From Paraherbaspirillum soli (lineage in GTDB: Bacteria; Pseudomonadota; Gammaproteobacteria; Burkholderiales; Burkholderiaceae_D), in assembly GCF_042654985.1 (NCBI RefSeq), contig NZ_JBHSMT010000023.1, positions 137,633-201,632 of the forward strand: a DNA stretch of 64,000 nucleotides. The letters run 5' to 3'. The translations under genes were made by a program, and so were the position numbers. Position 1 is the first letter of the stretch. The number at the start of each line of letters is the position of its first letter. This document shows positions 16,588 through 25,907 of the stretch, in pieces. The notes under the pieces are model-generated. The model saw only the letters and a program-made list of their open reading frames with translations. It did not search any database and had not been told where the DNA came from.

Positions 16588-17460
16588 TCAAGCGATGGAT
16601 TCGGCCGGCTGGTTTTGCAGCAACGCCAGCAAACGCGCAATTTCTTCGCGCATCTTGCGACGGTCGACGATCATGTCGACGGCGCCTTTGGTGACCAGGA
16701 ATTCAGCGCGCTGGAAACCTTCCGGCAGCTTTTCGCGCACGGTATTTTCGATCACGCGCGGACCGGCAAAACCGATCAGTGCTTTTGGCTCGGCGATCAC
16801 CACGTCACCCATGAACGCAAAAGAAGCCGAAACGCCGCCCATGGTGGGATCGGTCAGAACGCTGATAAACGGCAATTTCTTCTCCGACAACTTGGTCAGC
16901 ATGGAAGTCGTTTTCGCCATTTGCATCAAGGACAGCAAGCCTTCCTGCATCCGCGCACCGCCGGTGGCAGTGATGCAAATGAAAGGTACTTTCTGTTCCA
17001 GCGCGACTTGCGCGCCGCGCACGAAACGTTCGCCGACGACCGAACCCATCGAGCCACCCATGAATTCGAATTCGAAACAGGCGACCACCACCGGCAAGCT
17101 CATGATCGAACCGCCCAGTACCACCAGGGCGTCGGTTTCGCCGGTTGCATCCATTGCAGCCTTCAGCCGGTCAGGATATTTTTTGCTGTCTTTGAACTTG
17201 AGGGTATCGATCGGCAATGCTTCCTGGCCGATTTCAAAACGACCGCCGGTATCCAGCAACGCGTCGAGGCGTTCGCGCGCGCGGATACGCAGATGATGGC
17301 TGCATTTTGGGCAGACATGAATGTTTGATTCCAGATCGGTGCGGTACAGCACGGCTTCGCAAGATGGGCATTTGACCCATAATCCTTCTGGGATTGACTT
17401 GCGGGTCGACGTGTCACTGCGCTGAATACGTGGGGGGAGTAACTTTTCTAGCCAGCTCAT
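16588..17460 (-). CDS. accD: Acetyl-CoA carboxylase carboxyltransferase subunit beta
   Basis: A 290-residue subunit that with AccA transfers the carboxyl group from biotin to acetyl-CoA in fatty-acid synthesis. Four cysteines (about 31, 34, 50, 53) form the N-terminal zinc finger, followed by the crotonase-like carboxyltransferase domain with GARMQEG and MGGVSASFA. A strong GGAGG precedes ATG 17460. It is downstream of trpA, as in many Burkholderiales, with a terminator after it. Confidence 0.97.
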   Translation of the reverse strand: MSWLEKLLPPRIQRSDTSTRKSIPEGLWVKCPSCEAVLYRTDLESNIHVCPKCSHHLRIRARERLDALLDTGGRFEIGQEALPIDTLKFKDSKKYPDRLKAAMDATGETDALVVLGGSIMSLPVVVACFEFEFMGGSMGSVVGERFVRGAQVALEQKVPFICITATGGARMQEGLLSLMQMAKTTSMLTKLSEKKLPFISVLTDPTMGGVSASFAFMGDVVIAEPKALIGFAGPRVIENTVREKLPEGFQRAEFLVTKGAVDMIVDRRKMREEIARLLALLQNQPAESIA

Positions 17461-17555
17461 GGAGCGACCTCCTTCAGATTTTTTTCCTGCCGAATTGTAC
17501 CTTTAACCCCGGAATGGCGGTAGTTGGCAAACAGTCACCTAATTACAGCGAAAAC

Positions 17556-18353
17556 TCACTCATCCAGCGCCTTGCGAATCCCGCTGACAAAAGCCTGCAC
17601 CGCAGCCACCGCCTGCTCGCGCGGCGTATTTTCCAGCTCCTGAATAATCCGGCTGCCGATCACCACCGCGTCCGACACCTGGGCCACGGCCTTGGCGGTA
17701 GCGGCGTCGCGGATGCCGAAACCGACCCCTATTGGCAATTTGACATGCTGACGTATCGCCGCAATGCGCGCCGCCACTTCGGCGGTGTCGATATTGGCAG
17801 CGCCGGTCACGCCCTTGAGCGAGACGTAGTAAGTGAAGCCGCTACCGACTTTCGCCACCTGCGCAATCCGCTCGTCGGTCGAGGTCGGCGCCAGCAAAAA
17901 GATCGGATCCATGCCGTTGGCTTGCATTTTTTGCGCGAATTCTTCGCACTCTTCCGGCGGGTAATCGACCACGATGGCGCCATCAACACCGGCTTCTTTA
18001 GCGGCGGCAATGAAGGCATCCACCCCCATCCGCTCCAGCGGATTGGCATAGCCCATCAGGACCACCGGCGTGTTTGCATTGGTTTGACGGAACGTGCGGA
18101 CATAACCCAGCACGTCATGCAGGCTGACGCCGAACTTCAACGCGCGCTCGCAGGCGCGCTGGATTACCGGTCCCTCGGCCATCGGATCGGAAAACGGCAC
18201 CCCCAACTCGAGGATGTCGGCGCCGCCGGCCACCAGCGCATGCATCAGCGGTACCGTCAATTCCGGTGCAGGATCGCCTGCCGTGATGAAGGGGATCAAG
18301 CCTTTTTTGTTGTTTGCGGCTAGTGCCGATAGTGTTTTTTGAACTCTGGACAT
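17556..18353 (-). CDS. trpA: Tryptophan synthase alpha subunit
   Basis: A 265-residue TIM-barrel subunit that cleaves indole-3-glycerol phosphate. The catalytic Glu is in ELGVPFSDPMAEGP and the catalytic Asp in DGAIVVDYPPEE; the phosphate-binding GFGI is near residue 212. It follows trpB by about 100 bp that contain a stem-loop. It partners with the TrpB encoded upstream. Confidence 0.97.
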   Translation of the reverse strand: MSRVQKTLSALAANNKKGLIPFITAGDPAPELTVPLMHALVAGGADILELGVPFSDPMAEGPVIQRACERALKFGVSLHDVLGYVRTFRQTNANTPVVLMGYANPLERMGVDAFIAAAKEAGVDGAIVVDYPPEECEEFAQKMQANGMDPIFLLAPTSTDERIAQVAKVGSGFTYYVSLKGVTGAANIDTAEVAARIAAIRQHVKLPIGVGFGIRDAATAKAVAQVSDAVVIGSRIIQELENTPREQAVAAVQAFVSGIRKALDE

Positions 18354-18381
18354 GATGTATTCGGATTATTTGTTCTTTTCA

Positions 18382-18412
18382 GCCCGTAGCGCATGTGGAC
18401 CATGCACTACGG
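18382..18412 (-). other. Intercistronic stem-loop between trpB and trpA
   Basis: A near-perfect inverted repeat (CCCGTAGCGCATG / CATGCACTACGGG, one mismatch, 5-base loop) lies in the 102 bp gap. No T-run follows on either strand, so it is more likely an mRNA-stability or attenuation structure than a terminator. Confidence 0.5.
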
Positions 18413-18455
18413 GGACGGCGGCTAAAGGGTGCTCTAAGTGGCTATTCGGCTTAAC

Positions 18456-19727
18456 TCAAGCCAGCTTCAGCCGCTCGGCGACCGTATGCATGTCCTTGTC
18501 GCCGCGGCCGGACAAATTGGCCAGAATGATTTTATCTTTGGGTAAAGTCGCTGCCAGTTTGGCGGCGTATGCCAATGCATGGCTCGATTCCAGCGCCGGG
18601 ATGATCCCCTCAATCCGGCAACAGGTATGAAACGCGGCCAGCGCCTCGTCGTCGGTGATGGTTTCGTAAGTCGCCCGCCCCGCATCTTTCAGCCAGGAAT
18701 GCTCGGGGCCGACGCCGGGATAGTCAAGACCGGCGGAGATCGAATGGGTCTCGATGATCTGGCCGTTTTCATCCTGCAGCAGATAAGTCCGATTGCCATG
18801 CAAAACGCCGGGCGAGCCGAGCGTCAGCGATGCCGCATGCTTGCCGCTGGCGAGCCCCTCCCCTGCGGCTTCTACACCGACCAGATTGACCTCCTGGTAA
18901 TCGATATACGGGTAGAAAATACCCATCGCATTGGAGCCGCCGCCAACGCAGGCGACCACGTGATCCGGCTGCCGGCCTGCCATCTCCGGCATCTGCGTCA
19001 GACATTCGTTGCCGATCACCGATTGGAAATCGCGCACCATCACCGGATACGGATGCGGGCCGGCGACGGTACCGATGATGTAGAAAGTGTTTTCAACATT
19101 GGTCACCCAGTCGCGCATGGCTTCGTTCAATGCATCTTTCAGCGTCTTCGAGCCCGATTCGACCGGCACCACCTTGGCGCCCAGCAGATTCATCCGATAG
19201 ACGTTTTGCTTTTGCCGCTGGACGTCCTCGCTGCCCATGTAGACCACGCATTCGAGACCAAAGCGCGCGCAAATGGTGGCGGTGGCGACACCGTGCATGC
19301 CGGCGCCGGTTTCGGCGATGACTCTCGGCTTGCCCATCCGCTTGGCCAATAAAGCCTGGCCGATGACGTTATTGATTTTGTGCGCGCCGGTGTGGTTCAG
19401 GTCTTCGCGCTTGAAGTAAATCTGGGCGCCGCCTACCTGCTCGGACCAGCGTTTGGCATGATAAATCGGGCTGGGACGACCGACATAGTGTTTCAGTTCG
19501 CTATGGAACTCAGCCAGGAATTGCGGTTCGTGTTGATATTTGGCGTAGGCTTGCTGCAGTTCGCTCAATGCCAGCGTCAGCGTTTCTGACACGAAGCTGC
19601 CGCCGTAGATGCCGAAATGCCCGGTGGCGTCCGGCAGATCGTAATGCGCAGCTTGAGCTTGTTGAATGATTGGGCTGGCAGTCTGCTGGTGCTCGGCATT
19701 CTGCTCGATCGGATTGAATGTTTTCAT
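18456..19727 (-). CDS. trpB: Tryptophan synthase beta subunit
   Basis: A 423-residue PLP enzyme that condenses indole with serine. The Schiff-base lysine is in NHTGAHKIN, and the phosphate-binding glycine loop is GGGSNAMG. It carries a short Gln-rich N-terminal extension before DATGHFGIYGG compared with enteric TrpB. ATG 19727 is chosen; the frame is open to 19778 without a better start. It follows trpF by 57 bp. Confidence 0.97.
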   Translation of the reverse strand: MKTFNPIEQNAEHQQTASPIIQQAQAAHYDLPDATGHFGIYGGSFVSETLTLALSELQQAYAKYQHEPQFLAEFHSELKHYVGRPSPIYHAKRWSEQVGGAQIYFKREDLNHTGAHKINNVIGQALLAKRMGKPRVIAETGAGMHGVATATICARFGLECVVYMGSEDVQRQKQNVYRMNLLGAKVVPVESGSKTLKDALNEAMRDWVTNVENTFYIIGTVAGPHPYPVMVRDFQSVIGNECLTQMPEMAGRQPDHVVACVGGGSNAMGIFYPYIDYQEVNLVGVEAAGEGLASGKHAASLTLGSPGVLHGNRTYLLQDENGQIIETHSISAGLDYPGVGPEHSWLKDAGRATYETITDDEALAAFHTCCRIEGIIPALESSHALAYAAKLAATLPKDKIILANLSGRGDKDMHTVAERLKLA

Positions 19728-19784
19728 GGAATTTTTCTCTGCAATGTGTGCTGACGGCGCGATGCCGTGTACTGCCAATTTACG

Positions 19785-20453
19785 TCAGCTGAAACTAGCG
19801 TCGGCCTGACGTACTGCGTCAATGAAGGCGCGTATTTTGACAGCGTCCTTGATACCCTTGTCTTGTTCGACACCGCTGCTGATATCGACTGCGAAGGGAC
19901 GTACACGCTGTACCGCGTCAGTCACATTGTGCGTGCTCAAGCCACCACTTAAAACGACCTGAGGCGCGAGTTCTTTTGGGATGAGAGACCAATCAAATAC
20001 CTTTCCGCTACCGCCATAATTTTCGACCAGCGTATCCAGCAACAAACCGGCAAACAGCCGGCTGCCGGAGCGATATGCCAACTCGCATTCTAGCAAATCA
20101 GCGGCAACAGTTGCAGCGCCAATTCGCATCGCACGGATAAACGGCCGATTTACCTGGTTGGCAATGGCGGCGCACTGCTCTACGTTTTCATCGCCATGAA
20201 ATTGCAACAAGGACAGCGGCAGCTGTGCGACGACTTCACTGACCTGCTCCGGACTGGCGTTGACAAACAAGCCCACGGTGGTGACAAAAGGCGGCACTGC
20301 GGCCATCAGGCGAGCGGCTTGCTGCGGGGCGAGGTAGCGCGGGCTGTTCGGATAAAACACAAAACCAATCGCGTCTGCGCCGGCCGTAACCGCGGCCTGT
20401 ACATCCTGCTCGCGGGTCAAACCGCAAATCTTGATTCGGGTACGGTGGGTCAT
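19785..20453 (-). CDS. trpF: Phosphoribosylanthranilate isomerase
   Basis: A 222-residue TIM-barrel enzyme of tryptophan synthesis. The N-terminal IKICGLTREQD carries the catalytic Cys, and a VVLSGGL segment with a DISSGVE motif near the C-terminus binds phosphate. It is first in the trpF-trpB-trpA set, 82 bp after truA. Confidence 0.96.
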   Translation of the reverse strand: MTHRTRIKICGLTREQDVQAAVTAGADAIGFVFYPNSPRYLAPQQAARLMAAVPPFVTTVGLFVNASPEQVSEVVAQLPLSLLQFHGDENVEQCAAIANQVNRPFIRAMRIGAATVAADLLECELAYRSGSRLFAGLLLDTLVENYGGSGKVFDWSLIPKELAPQVVLSGGLSTHNVTDAVQRVRPFAVDISSGVEQDKGIKDAVKIRAFIDAVRQADASFS

Positions 20454-20535
20454 TTGGACTATTTAAGCTGATCTGAATGTTCGCAATATACCACTGGCTA
20501 GGCATTCCAAAATCGCACCAAAATCCGACACGGGC

Positions 20536-21348
20536 CTATATCCAGGGCAATATCGCAACCTGCTGCTGCGGCAAATTCCACTTTGAATCGTAGCCTACTT
20601 GCGCCAGGTATAAGCCGTCAGGCATGAAGGTCGGCGCGGAGAGGCTGCGGTCGCGCTGCTGCAGCAACTCAGCGATCCATTCAGGCGGCCTCTTGCCGAT
20701 ACCGGCGTAAATCAGCGAACCCATGATGTTGCGCACCATGTGGTGCAAAAAAGCATTTGCCTGCAGGCTGAACACGATCAAATCGCCGCGTTGTTCGATG
20801 CGGATTTGGTCCATGGTCCGTACCGGCGATCGCGCCTGGCACTCGACAGCACGGAAAGCGGAAAAGTCATGGGTACCAATCAGATGCGCCGCGGCCTCGC
20901 GCATCAGTTCCACGTCCAGCGGACGGAAACACCACCCGACCTTCCCCTCCAACAGCGGGGAACGCACCGGATGGTTGTACAACAGGTAATGGTAAGTCCG
21001 TGTCGTAGCGCTAAACCGAGCGTGGAATTGATCGTCGGAAGTGGTCCCTTGATCCGCCTGCGGCGTCTCGCAAGCCCAGCGCACGGCGATCGACGGCGGC
21101 AGGAATGCATTCAATCCGCGCACCCAGGAAGACGTATCCCGCGCCAGCTCGGTATCGAAATGCACCACCTGCTCCAGTGCATGCACGCCAGAATCCGTGC
21201 GGCCGGCGCAGGTGGTCGCAATCATGGCTTGCGTAAATTTTTGCAACGCGGCCTCCAGCCGGTCCTGCACGGTTTTACCGTTAGGCTGGGTCTGCCATCC
21301 TTGCCAAGGGGCGCCGTCATACTGCACCCCGAGAACGATTCGCTTCAA
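20536..21348 (-). CDS. truA: tRNA pseudouridine(38-40) synthase
   Basis: A 270-residue enzyme that makes pseudouridine in the anticodon arm. The catalytic Asp is in CAGRTDSGVHA, and the RTYHYLLYN and FLHHMVRNIMG segments are diagnostic. No ATG fits the conserved N-terminus; TTG 21348 with GGAG upstream is the likely start. It lies between fimV and trpF, the usual place in Burkholderiales and Pseudomonas. Confidence 0.94.
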   Translation of the reverse strand: MKRIVLGVQYDGAPWQGWQTQPNGKTVQDRLEAALQKFTQAMIATTCAGRTDSGVHALEQVVHFDTELARDTSSWVRGLNAFLPPSIAVRWACETPQADQGTTSDDQFHARFSATTRTYHYLLYNHPVRSPLLEGKVGWCFRPLDVELMREAAAHLIGTHDFSAFRAVECQARSPVRTMDQIRIEQRGDLIVFSLQANAFLHHMVRNIMGSLIYAGIGKRPPEWIAELLQQRDRSLSAPTFMPDGLYLAQVGYDSKWNLPQQQVAILPWI

Positions 21349-21392
21349 TACAACTCCAGTGCCAAAAAGACAGGCGGTAATAGCACCTGCAA

Positions 21393-21443
21393 AAAAACTC
21401 GTCAAGAAATGCAAACGGGCGCCAGCATCTCGCCGCGCCCGTT
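21393..21443 (-). terminator. Probable terminator after fimV
   Basis: On the minus strand a 9 bp perfect stem (AACGGGCGC / GCGCCCGTT, 12-base loop) is followed by TTTGCATTTCTT and then a run of seven T. It lies 33 bp after the fimV stop. Confidence 0.65.
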
Positions 21444-21475
21444 CAAAGCAAACACCAGCTATTTAATATTGCTTG

Positions 21476-24400
21476 TTACAGCTTAGCCAGCAATGTCTTG
21501 GCAGCATCGACCTGCTCGGCACTACCGCCCTTCAACACTTCTTCCAGCAACTCACGGGCGCCTTCTTTGTCGCCAATTTCCTTGTAAGCGACGGCCAGGT
21601 CAAGCTTGGTCGCCATTTCTGGATTGCCGGTCGCTGCAGGCGTGGCTACTTCCGCTGCAACATGACTGACAGAAGCAGCCACCGGTGCTGCGGCGTGCCC
21701 CGGAACTGCACTGTCCAGATCCAGACTCATGTCTGGCAGGCTGAATTCGAGCGGCGTTGCCGTTACTGCCGCTTCCTGGACATGTGATGTCGGCGCAGGC
21801 GCGTTGACTACCGGTTTAACATCGGCCGGAATATCAATATGCGCAACCGACGGCTCATATTTCGATGGCTGGCCGCCAGCAGGCGGGAACTCGATACCAC
21901 CCAGGTCCAGCGGTTCGATTGCCGGCGCACTTTGCGCGACAGCCTTTGCCGGCGCTGCGCTGGCAGCGGCTACCGCAGCGGCAGGCGCTTTCTTCTCCAG
22001 CTCAAAATCGAGCGCATCCATCATGGATCTGGCGGCATCGTGGGATGGCGACAGCAATACGGTGTCCTGATTGGCGGAAGCTTCGCTACCTAGCACTTCC
22101 AGATCGAAATCCATATCGTTCGCATGCGCCTGGTCAGCCGCAGCCTTGGCTTGCTGTCCCAACTCGCCACCTGTCAGAGGCGCCAGCAATTGCACTGGCT
22201 CTGCCGCTTTTTCCACCACCACTGGAGCTGCTTGCGGCTGAGTCGGGGCGGTCAGCGAATTGAAGTCGAGGCCGTCCATAGTCTGGGTCGGCGCTGTAAT
22301 CGCGTTGGCTTTGGCGATCACTTGGTCCTGCAATTTGCCACTGCCATACAAAGGATTGGCTGGATCCACAGTGACTCCGAGTGCAGCAGCCTGCTGCCAG
22401 TCGTCGCCCTCGCCGCCCGTCAAGCTATACAGCTCGCTCGCCAGGATTTCAAACGAACGAGGATCTTTGCGATTGGCGTAAATTTCCAGCAACTTGACGC
22501 GAATGGCATTGCGTTGCGGTTGGCTGCGCAGCGCCTCTTTCAAAATTTCTTCGGCCTGGGCATCGCGACCATAAGCGATATAGACATCGGCCTCGGCAAC
22601 CGGATCGACGTTGGTGTCGAGGTGGCTGACCGACGGCACGAAATTCGAATTGAAAATACTGTTTTTGGTATCGACGCTTTGTCCGCCAGTCGATCCAAAC
22701 AGCGAATTCCCTTTCAGCCCGGTACTGGTCGGCACGCCGCTACTGTCCATGAATGCCTGTTGCAGCTTTTTATTGCGACGATAGCGATAGATGCCAAGGC
22801 CGGCCAATATCGCCGCCAGCACGCCGCCGATTGGCAGCAGGAATGGGTTGTCGGTCACACTCGCCAGGAAGCCAGGTTCAGCAGCTGGCGGCGTAACGAC
22901 CGCAGGCTTGGCCTCAGGAGCCGGAGCAGGAGTCACTGCCGGCGCGGCGGCAACTGCTGGAGCTGGAGCTGGAGCCGGTGCCGGCTCTGCCGCAGCGCTC
23001 GCGTCCGGGGTGGACGCCGCGGCTACAGCAGGAGCTGCGGCAGCGACATCGGCTACTGCAGCGGCAGCCGGAGTTGCCACTGGCGTTGCCGCTGGAACTG
23101 GAGCTGGAGCCGGAGCGGCTTGAGCGGTTGGAGCTGAAGGCGCCGGAGTCGCTGCAGGCGCTTTTGCTGCGGCATCAGGCGTTGCAGGCTTCACATTGCT
23201 GGCTTGATTCTGCAGCTCTGCCAGATTTTTATTTTTCACTTCGAGAGTTTTTTGCAGGTCGCTGACATTCTTCTCCAGCACCTTGACTCGCGCCGCAGCC
23301 TCGGCCGCTGCCTTTTCGCGCGCAATCTTTTCTTCGGTCGCTGCGGTATTAGCCGCGCCACCAGCTGCTCCGGCGCCAGCGCCGCGGGACAGCTTCAATT
23401 TATCCTTCGATTCGCTCGCCGGCGTGGATTGCTCTTCCACTTTGGCAGTAATTTTGCCGCCGCCGCTTTGCTTGGACTCGCTCGCCTGATTCGGTTCCGC
23501 AGCCGCGACTTGACCCGCGAGGTTATTGCGGTAGCTCTTGAAATCCCGGGCCTGAGCCAACACGACCTTTTTCGCTTCCGACGGGGTCACATTGCGCACC
23601 GCATCTGCGCCTGGAATCGACAAAATCTGACCGCTGCGCAAGCGATTCATATTCTTGCCGGCGAACGCGTTTTGATTGTTCCGATACAGGGCCACCAGCA
23701 TTTGATCCAGCGATACGCCGGCTGGCAGGTTTTCGCTGGCGATACGTTCCAGCGTGTCGCCCTTCTTGACGTGATAGTCGGCGCCTGCTGGCTGCGACGT
23801 TTTTTGTGCCTGTGCCGCCTTAAAGTCGGCGTCTGCCTGCTGCGATGCCTTCAACGCCATCTTCTCTTCGTCGCTCATCGGCTTGGTTGCACCGGCAGTA
23901 TTGCTCGCTACCGCTTTCGCAGCGGCTGCACGTGTAGCGGCCGACATTGTCGAACGTTCCGCGGTCGAAGCTGGAGCTGAACGGTCAACACTTGGCGCTG
24001 CTGTCGCTGCGGCTGCGCGCGCAGGTGCGGCAATTTGCGCTGGCTGAGCCGAGCGGTGACCAGCTGGATCGAGCAGCACGGTGTATTCACGCAACAATTG
24101 CGAACTGGTTCCGCCGAGTTCCATCAGCATGTCGACGAACGGTTCGTTGACCGGCTGCGTCGATGTCACGCGAACAAATCTACGGCCATTACGCTGCTCG
24201 ATTGAAAACTGCAAGGACATCAAAACCGGGTTGAATTCTATATTGGCTCGCTGATAACTTTCGTGGTTAGCCAGCTTGGCGACCAGTGCCCCTGCTTCAT
24301 CTGGAGTCACTGAGGTCAGCTCAATTTCCGCGCGTAACGGTTGCCCCAGCGAAGAAAGCACGGTTAATTTACCCAATCCGGCTGCATCCGCGTTGGAAAT

Positions 24401-24502
24401 CAGCATCAATGCGGAAATGACAGCCACATTCAGCGTCTTTAGGCCGGTGGAAATAAATTTATTCGAAGAATTCGGGTGCATGTTGTGTGGCATGAAAGAC
24501 AT
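21476..24502 (-). CDS. fimV: FimV-like peptidoglycan-binding hub protein
   Basis: A 1008-residue protein needed in relatives for type IV pilus assembly and polar organisation. After a signal peptide (cleavage near residue 40) comes the FimV N-terminal domain (about 40-150), a LysM domain (about 247-300, HVKKGDTLERIASE), a coiled coil near 390-430, a long Ala/Pro tract, one membrane segment (about 557-575), and a cytoplasmic part ending in the FimV C-terminal TPR-like domain (LAVAYKEIGDKEGARELLEE). Length and layout fit FimV. It lies between asd and truA. Confidence 0.93.
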   Translation of the reverse strand: MSFMPHNMHPNSSNKFISTGLKTLNVAVISALMLISNADAAGLGKLTVLSSLGQPLRAEIELTSVTPDEAGALVAKLANHESYQRANIEFNPVLMSLQFSIEQRNGRRFVRVTSTQPVNEPFVDMLMELGGTSSQLLREYTVLLDPAGHRSAQPAQIAAPARAAAATAAPSVDRSAPASTAERSTMSAATRAAAAKAVASNTAGATKPMSDEEKMALKASQQADADFKAAQAQKTSQPAGADYHVKKGDTLERIASENLPAGVSLDQMLVALYRNNQNAFAGKNMNRLRSGQILSIPGADAVRNVTPSEAKKVVLAQARDFKSYRNNLAGQVAAAEPNQASESKQSGGGKITAKVEEQSTPASESKDKLKLSRGAGAGAAGGAANTAATEEKIAREKAAAEAAARVKVLEKNVSDLQKTLEVKNKNLAELQNQASNVKPATPDAAAKAPAATPAPSAPTAQAAPAPAPVPAATPVATPAAAAVADVAAAAPAVAAASTPDASAAAEPAPAPAPAPAVAAAPAVTPAPAPEAKPAVVTPPAAEPGFLASVTDNPFLLPIGGVLAAILAGLGIYRYRRNKKLQQAFMDSSGVPTSTGLKGNSLFGSTGGQSVDTKNSIFNSNFVPSVSHLDTNVDPVAEADVYIAYGRDAQAEEILKEALRSQPQRNAIRVKLLEIYANRKDPRSFEILASELYSLTGGEGDDWQQAAALGVTVDPANPLYGSGKLQDQVIAKANAITAPTQTMDGLDFNSLTAPTQPQAAPVVVEKAAEPVQLLAPLTGGELGQQAKAAADQAHANDMDFDLEVLGSEASANQDTVLLSPSHDAARSMMDALDFELEKKAPAAAVAAASAAPAKAVAQSAPAIEPLDLGGIEFPPAGGQPSKYEPSVAHIDIPADVKPVVNAPAPTSHVQEAAVTATPLEFSLPDMSLDLDSAVPGHAAAPVAASVSHVAAEVATPAATGNPEMATKLDLAVAYKEIGDKEGARELLEEVLKGGSAEQVDAAKTLLAKL

Positions 24503-24609
24503 TCCGTTGGCGTATATTGAAAAACGAATCTTGCTGGAAGCAAATACTGTATACAGTTTTTTTAAAAATCAAGAATAATTTTGATACTCAGGTGTAACAA
24601 TGTTTGACG

Positions 24610-24656
24610 GATATGTTAAACCCGCTAAGACTTTCATTGACGAAAATCTTAGCGGG
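24610..24656 (-). terminator. Probable stem-loop terminator after asd
   Basis: A perfect 10 bp stem CCCGCTAAGA / TCTTAGCGGG with a 16-base loop lies 44 bp after the asd stop. On the minus strand it is followed by TTTAACAT, a weak T-tract. Confidence 0.55.
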
Positions 24657-24699
24657 CAACGTTGCAAACCAGAAACGATACCACAACTATTGGCGTAAA

Positions 24700-25833
24700 T
24701 CAGATATCTAGCACAATACGCAACATTCTGCGCAGTGGTTCCGCGGCGCCCCACAAAAGTTGGTCGCCGACGGTAAATGCCGACAAATAATCGCCACCCA
24801 TTTGCAATTTTCGCAAGCGACCGACAGGAATTGTCAGGCTGCCGGTGACTGCCGCCGGGGTCAGGTCGCGCATCGATGCTTCACGATTGTTCGGCACCAC
24901 CTTCACCCATTGATTATTACTGGCGATGATGTCGCTGATTTCATCCAGCGGCACATCTTTTTTCAGCTTGATGGTCAATGCCTGCGAATGGCAGCGCATG
25001 GCGCCGATCCGAATGCATAATCCATCCACTGGAATGGCCTTGCGATCGCTGCTGAAGCCTGCGCCACGACCAAGAATCTTGTTGGTTTCTGCGCTGCCCT
25101 TCCATTCTTCCTTGGACATGCCGTCGCCCAGATCCTTGTCGATCCACGGGATCAGGTTGCCGCCCAGCGGCACGCCGAACTGCTTGACTTCATCAGGCGC
25201 CATCGCCAGCTGCTTGCCCAATACCTTGCGATCGATTTCGAGAATTGCCGATTTCGGATCATCCAGCAGTGTCTTGACTTCCGCATTGATCGAGCCGAAT
25301 TGCGTCAGCAATTCGCGCATGTGCTGGGCACCCCCGCCCGATGCCGCTTGATAGGTCATCGAGGTAATCCATTCGATCAGATCCTGCTGGAACAGGCCGC
25401 CCAGGCCCATCATCATGCAGGACACGGTGCAGTTGCCGCCGATGTAGTTTTTGACGCCGCGCTGCAAGCCGTCCTTGATCACATCGAGGTTGACCGGATC
25501 GAGGACGATGATCGCATCATCTTTCATCCGCAACGTCGATGCGGCATCAATCCAATAACCGTTCCAGCCTTCGGCACGCAGCTTCGGGAAGATCTCGCTG
25601 GTGTAGTCGCCGCCCTGGCAGGTAATAATGATGTCGCATTTTTTCAACGCCCCAATGTCATTGGCGTCTTTTAATGTCGTTTCATTTTTCGCCAATGCCG
25701 GTGCTTTACCGCCGGCATTTGAAGTTGAAAAAAATACCGGTTCAATATGGGCAAAATCGCCCTCTTCCTGCATCCGCTGCATCAGGACCGAACCCACCAT
25801 GCCACGCCAACCGACTAAACCAACCAGTTTCAT
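24700..25833 (-). CDS. asd: Aspartate-semialdehyde dehydrogenase
   Basis: A 377-residue enzyme of the aspartate pathway (lysine, threonine, methionine, diaminopimelate). The N-terminal GLVGWRGMVGSVL binds NADP, and the catalytic Cys is in GGNCTVSCM. Length fits the Gram-negative long form. ATG 25833 has GAGGGA upstream. It follows leuB on the same strand. Confidence 0.97.
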   Translation of the reverse strand: MKLVGLVGWRGMVGSVLMQRMQEEGDFAHIEPVFFSTSNAGGKAPALAKNETTLKDANDIGALKKCDIIITCQGGDYTSEIFPKLRAEGWNGYWIDAASTLRMKDDAIIVLDPVNLDVIKDGLQRGVKNYIGGNCTVSCMMMGLGGLFQQDLIEWITSMTYQAASGGGAQHMRELLTQFGSINAEVKTLLDDPKSAILEIDRKVLGKQLAMAPDEVKQFGVPLGGNLIPWIDKDLGDGMSKEEWKGSAETNKILGRGAGFSSDRKAIPVDGLCIRIGAMRCHSQALTIKLKKDVPLDEISDIIASNNQWVKVVPNNREASMRDLTPAAVTGSLTIPVGRLRKLQMGGDYLSAFTVGDQLLWGAAEPLRRMLRIVLDI

Positions 25834-25907
25834 TATCGTTCCCTCAAACATACACGGGAAAAGCCCCGCAACTTCATACTCTCGGCAGTACCGCTCGCCA
25901 AATCGCT

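Noticed and set aside
22124..23980. Several long plus-strand frames across fimV
   Set aside because: They arise from the Ala/Pro-rich codons of fimV read on the other strand; no start signals or family likeness.
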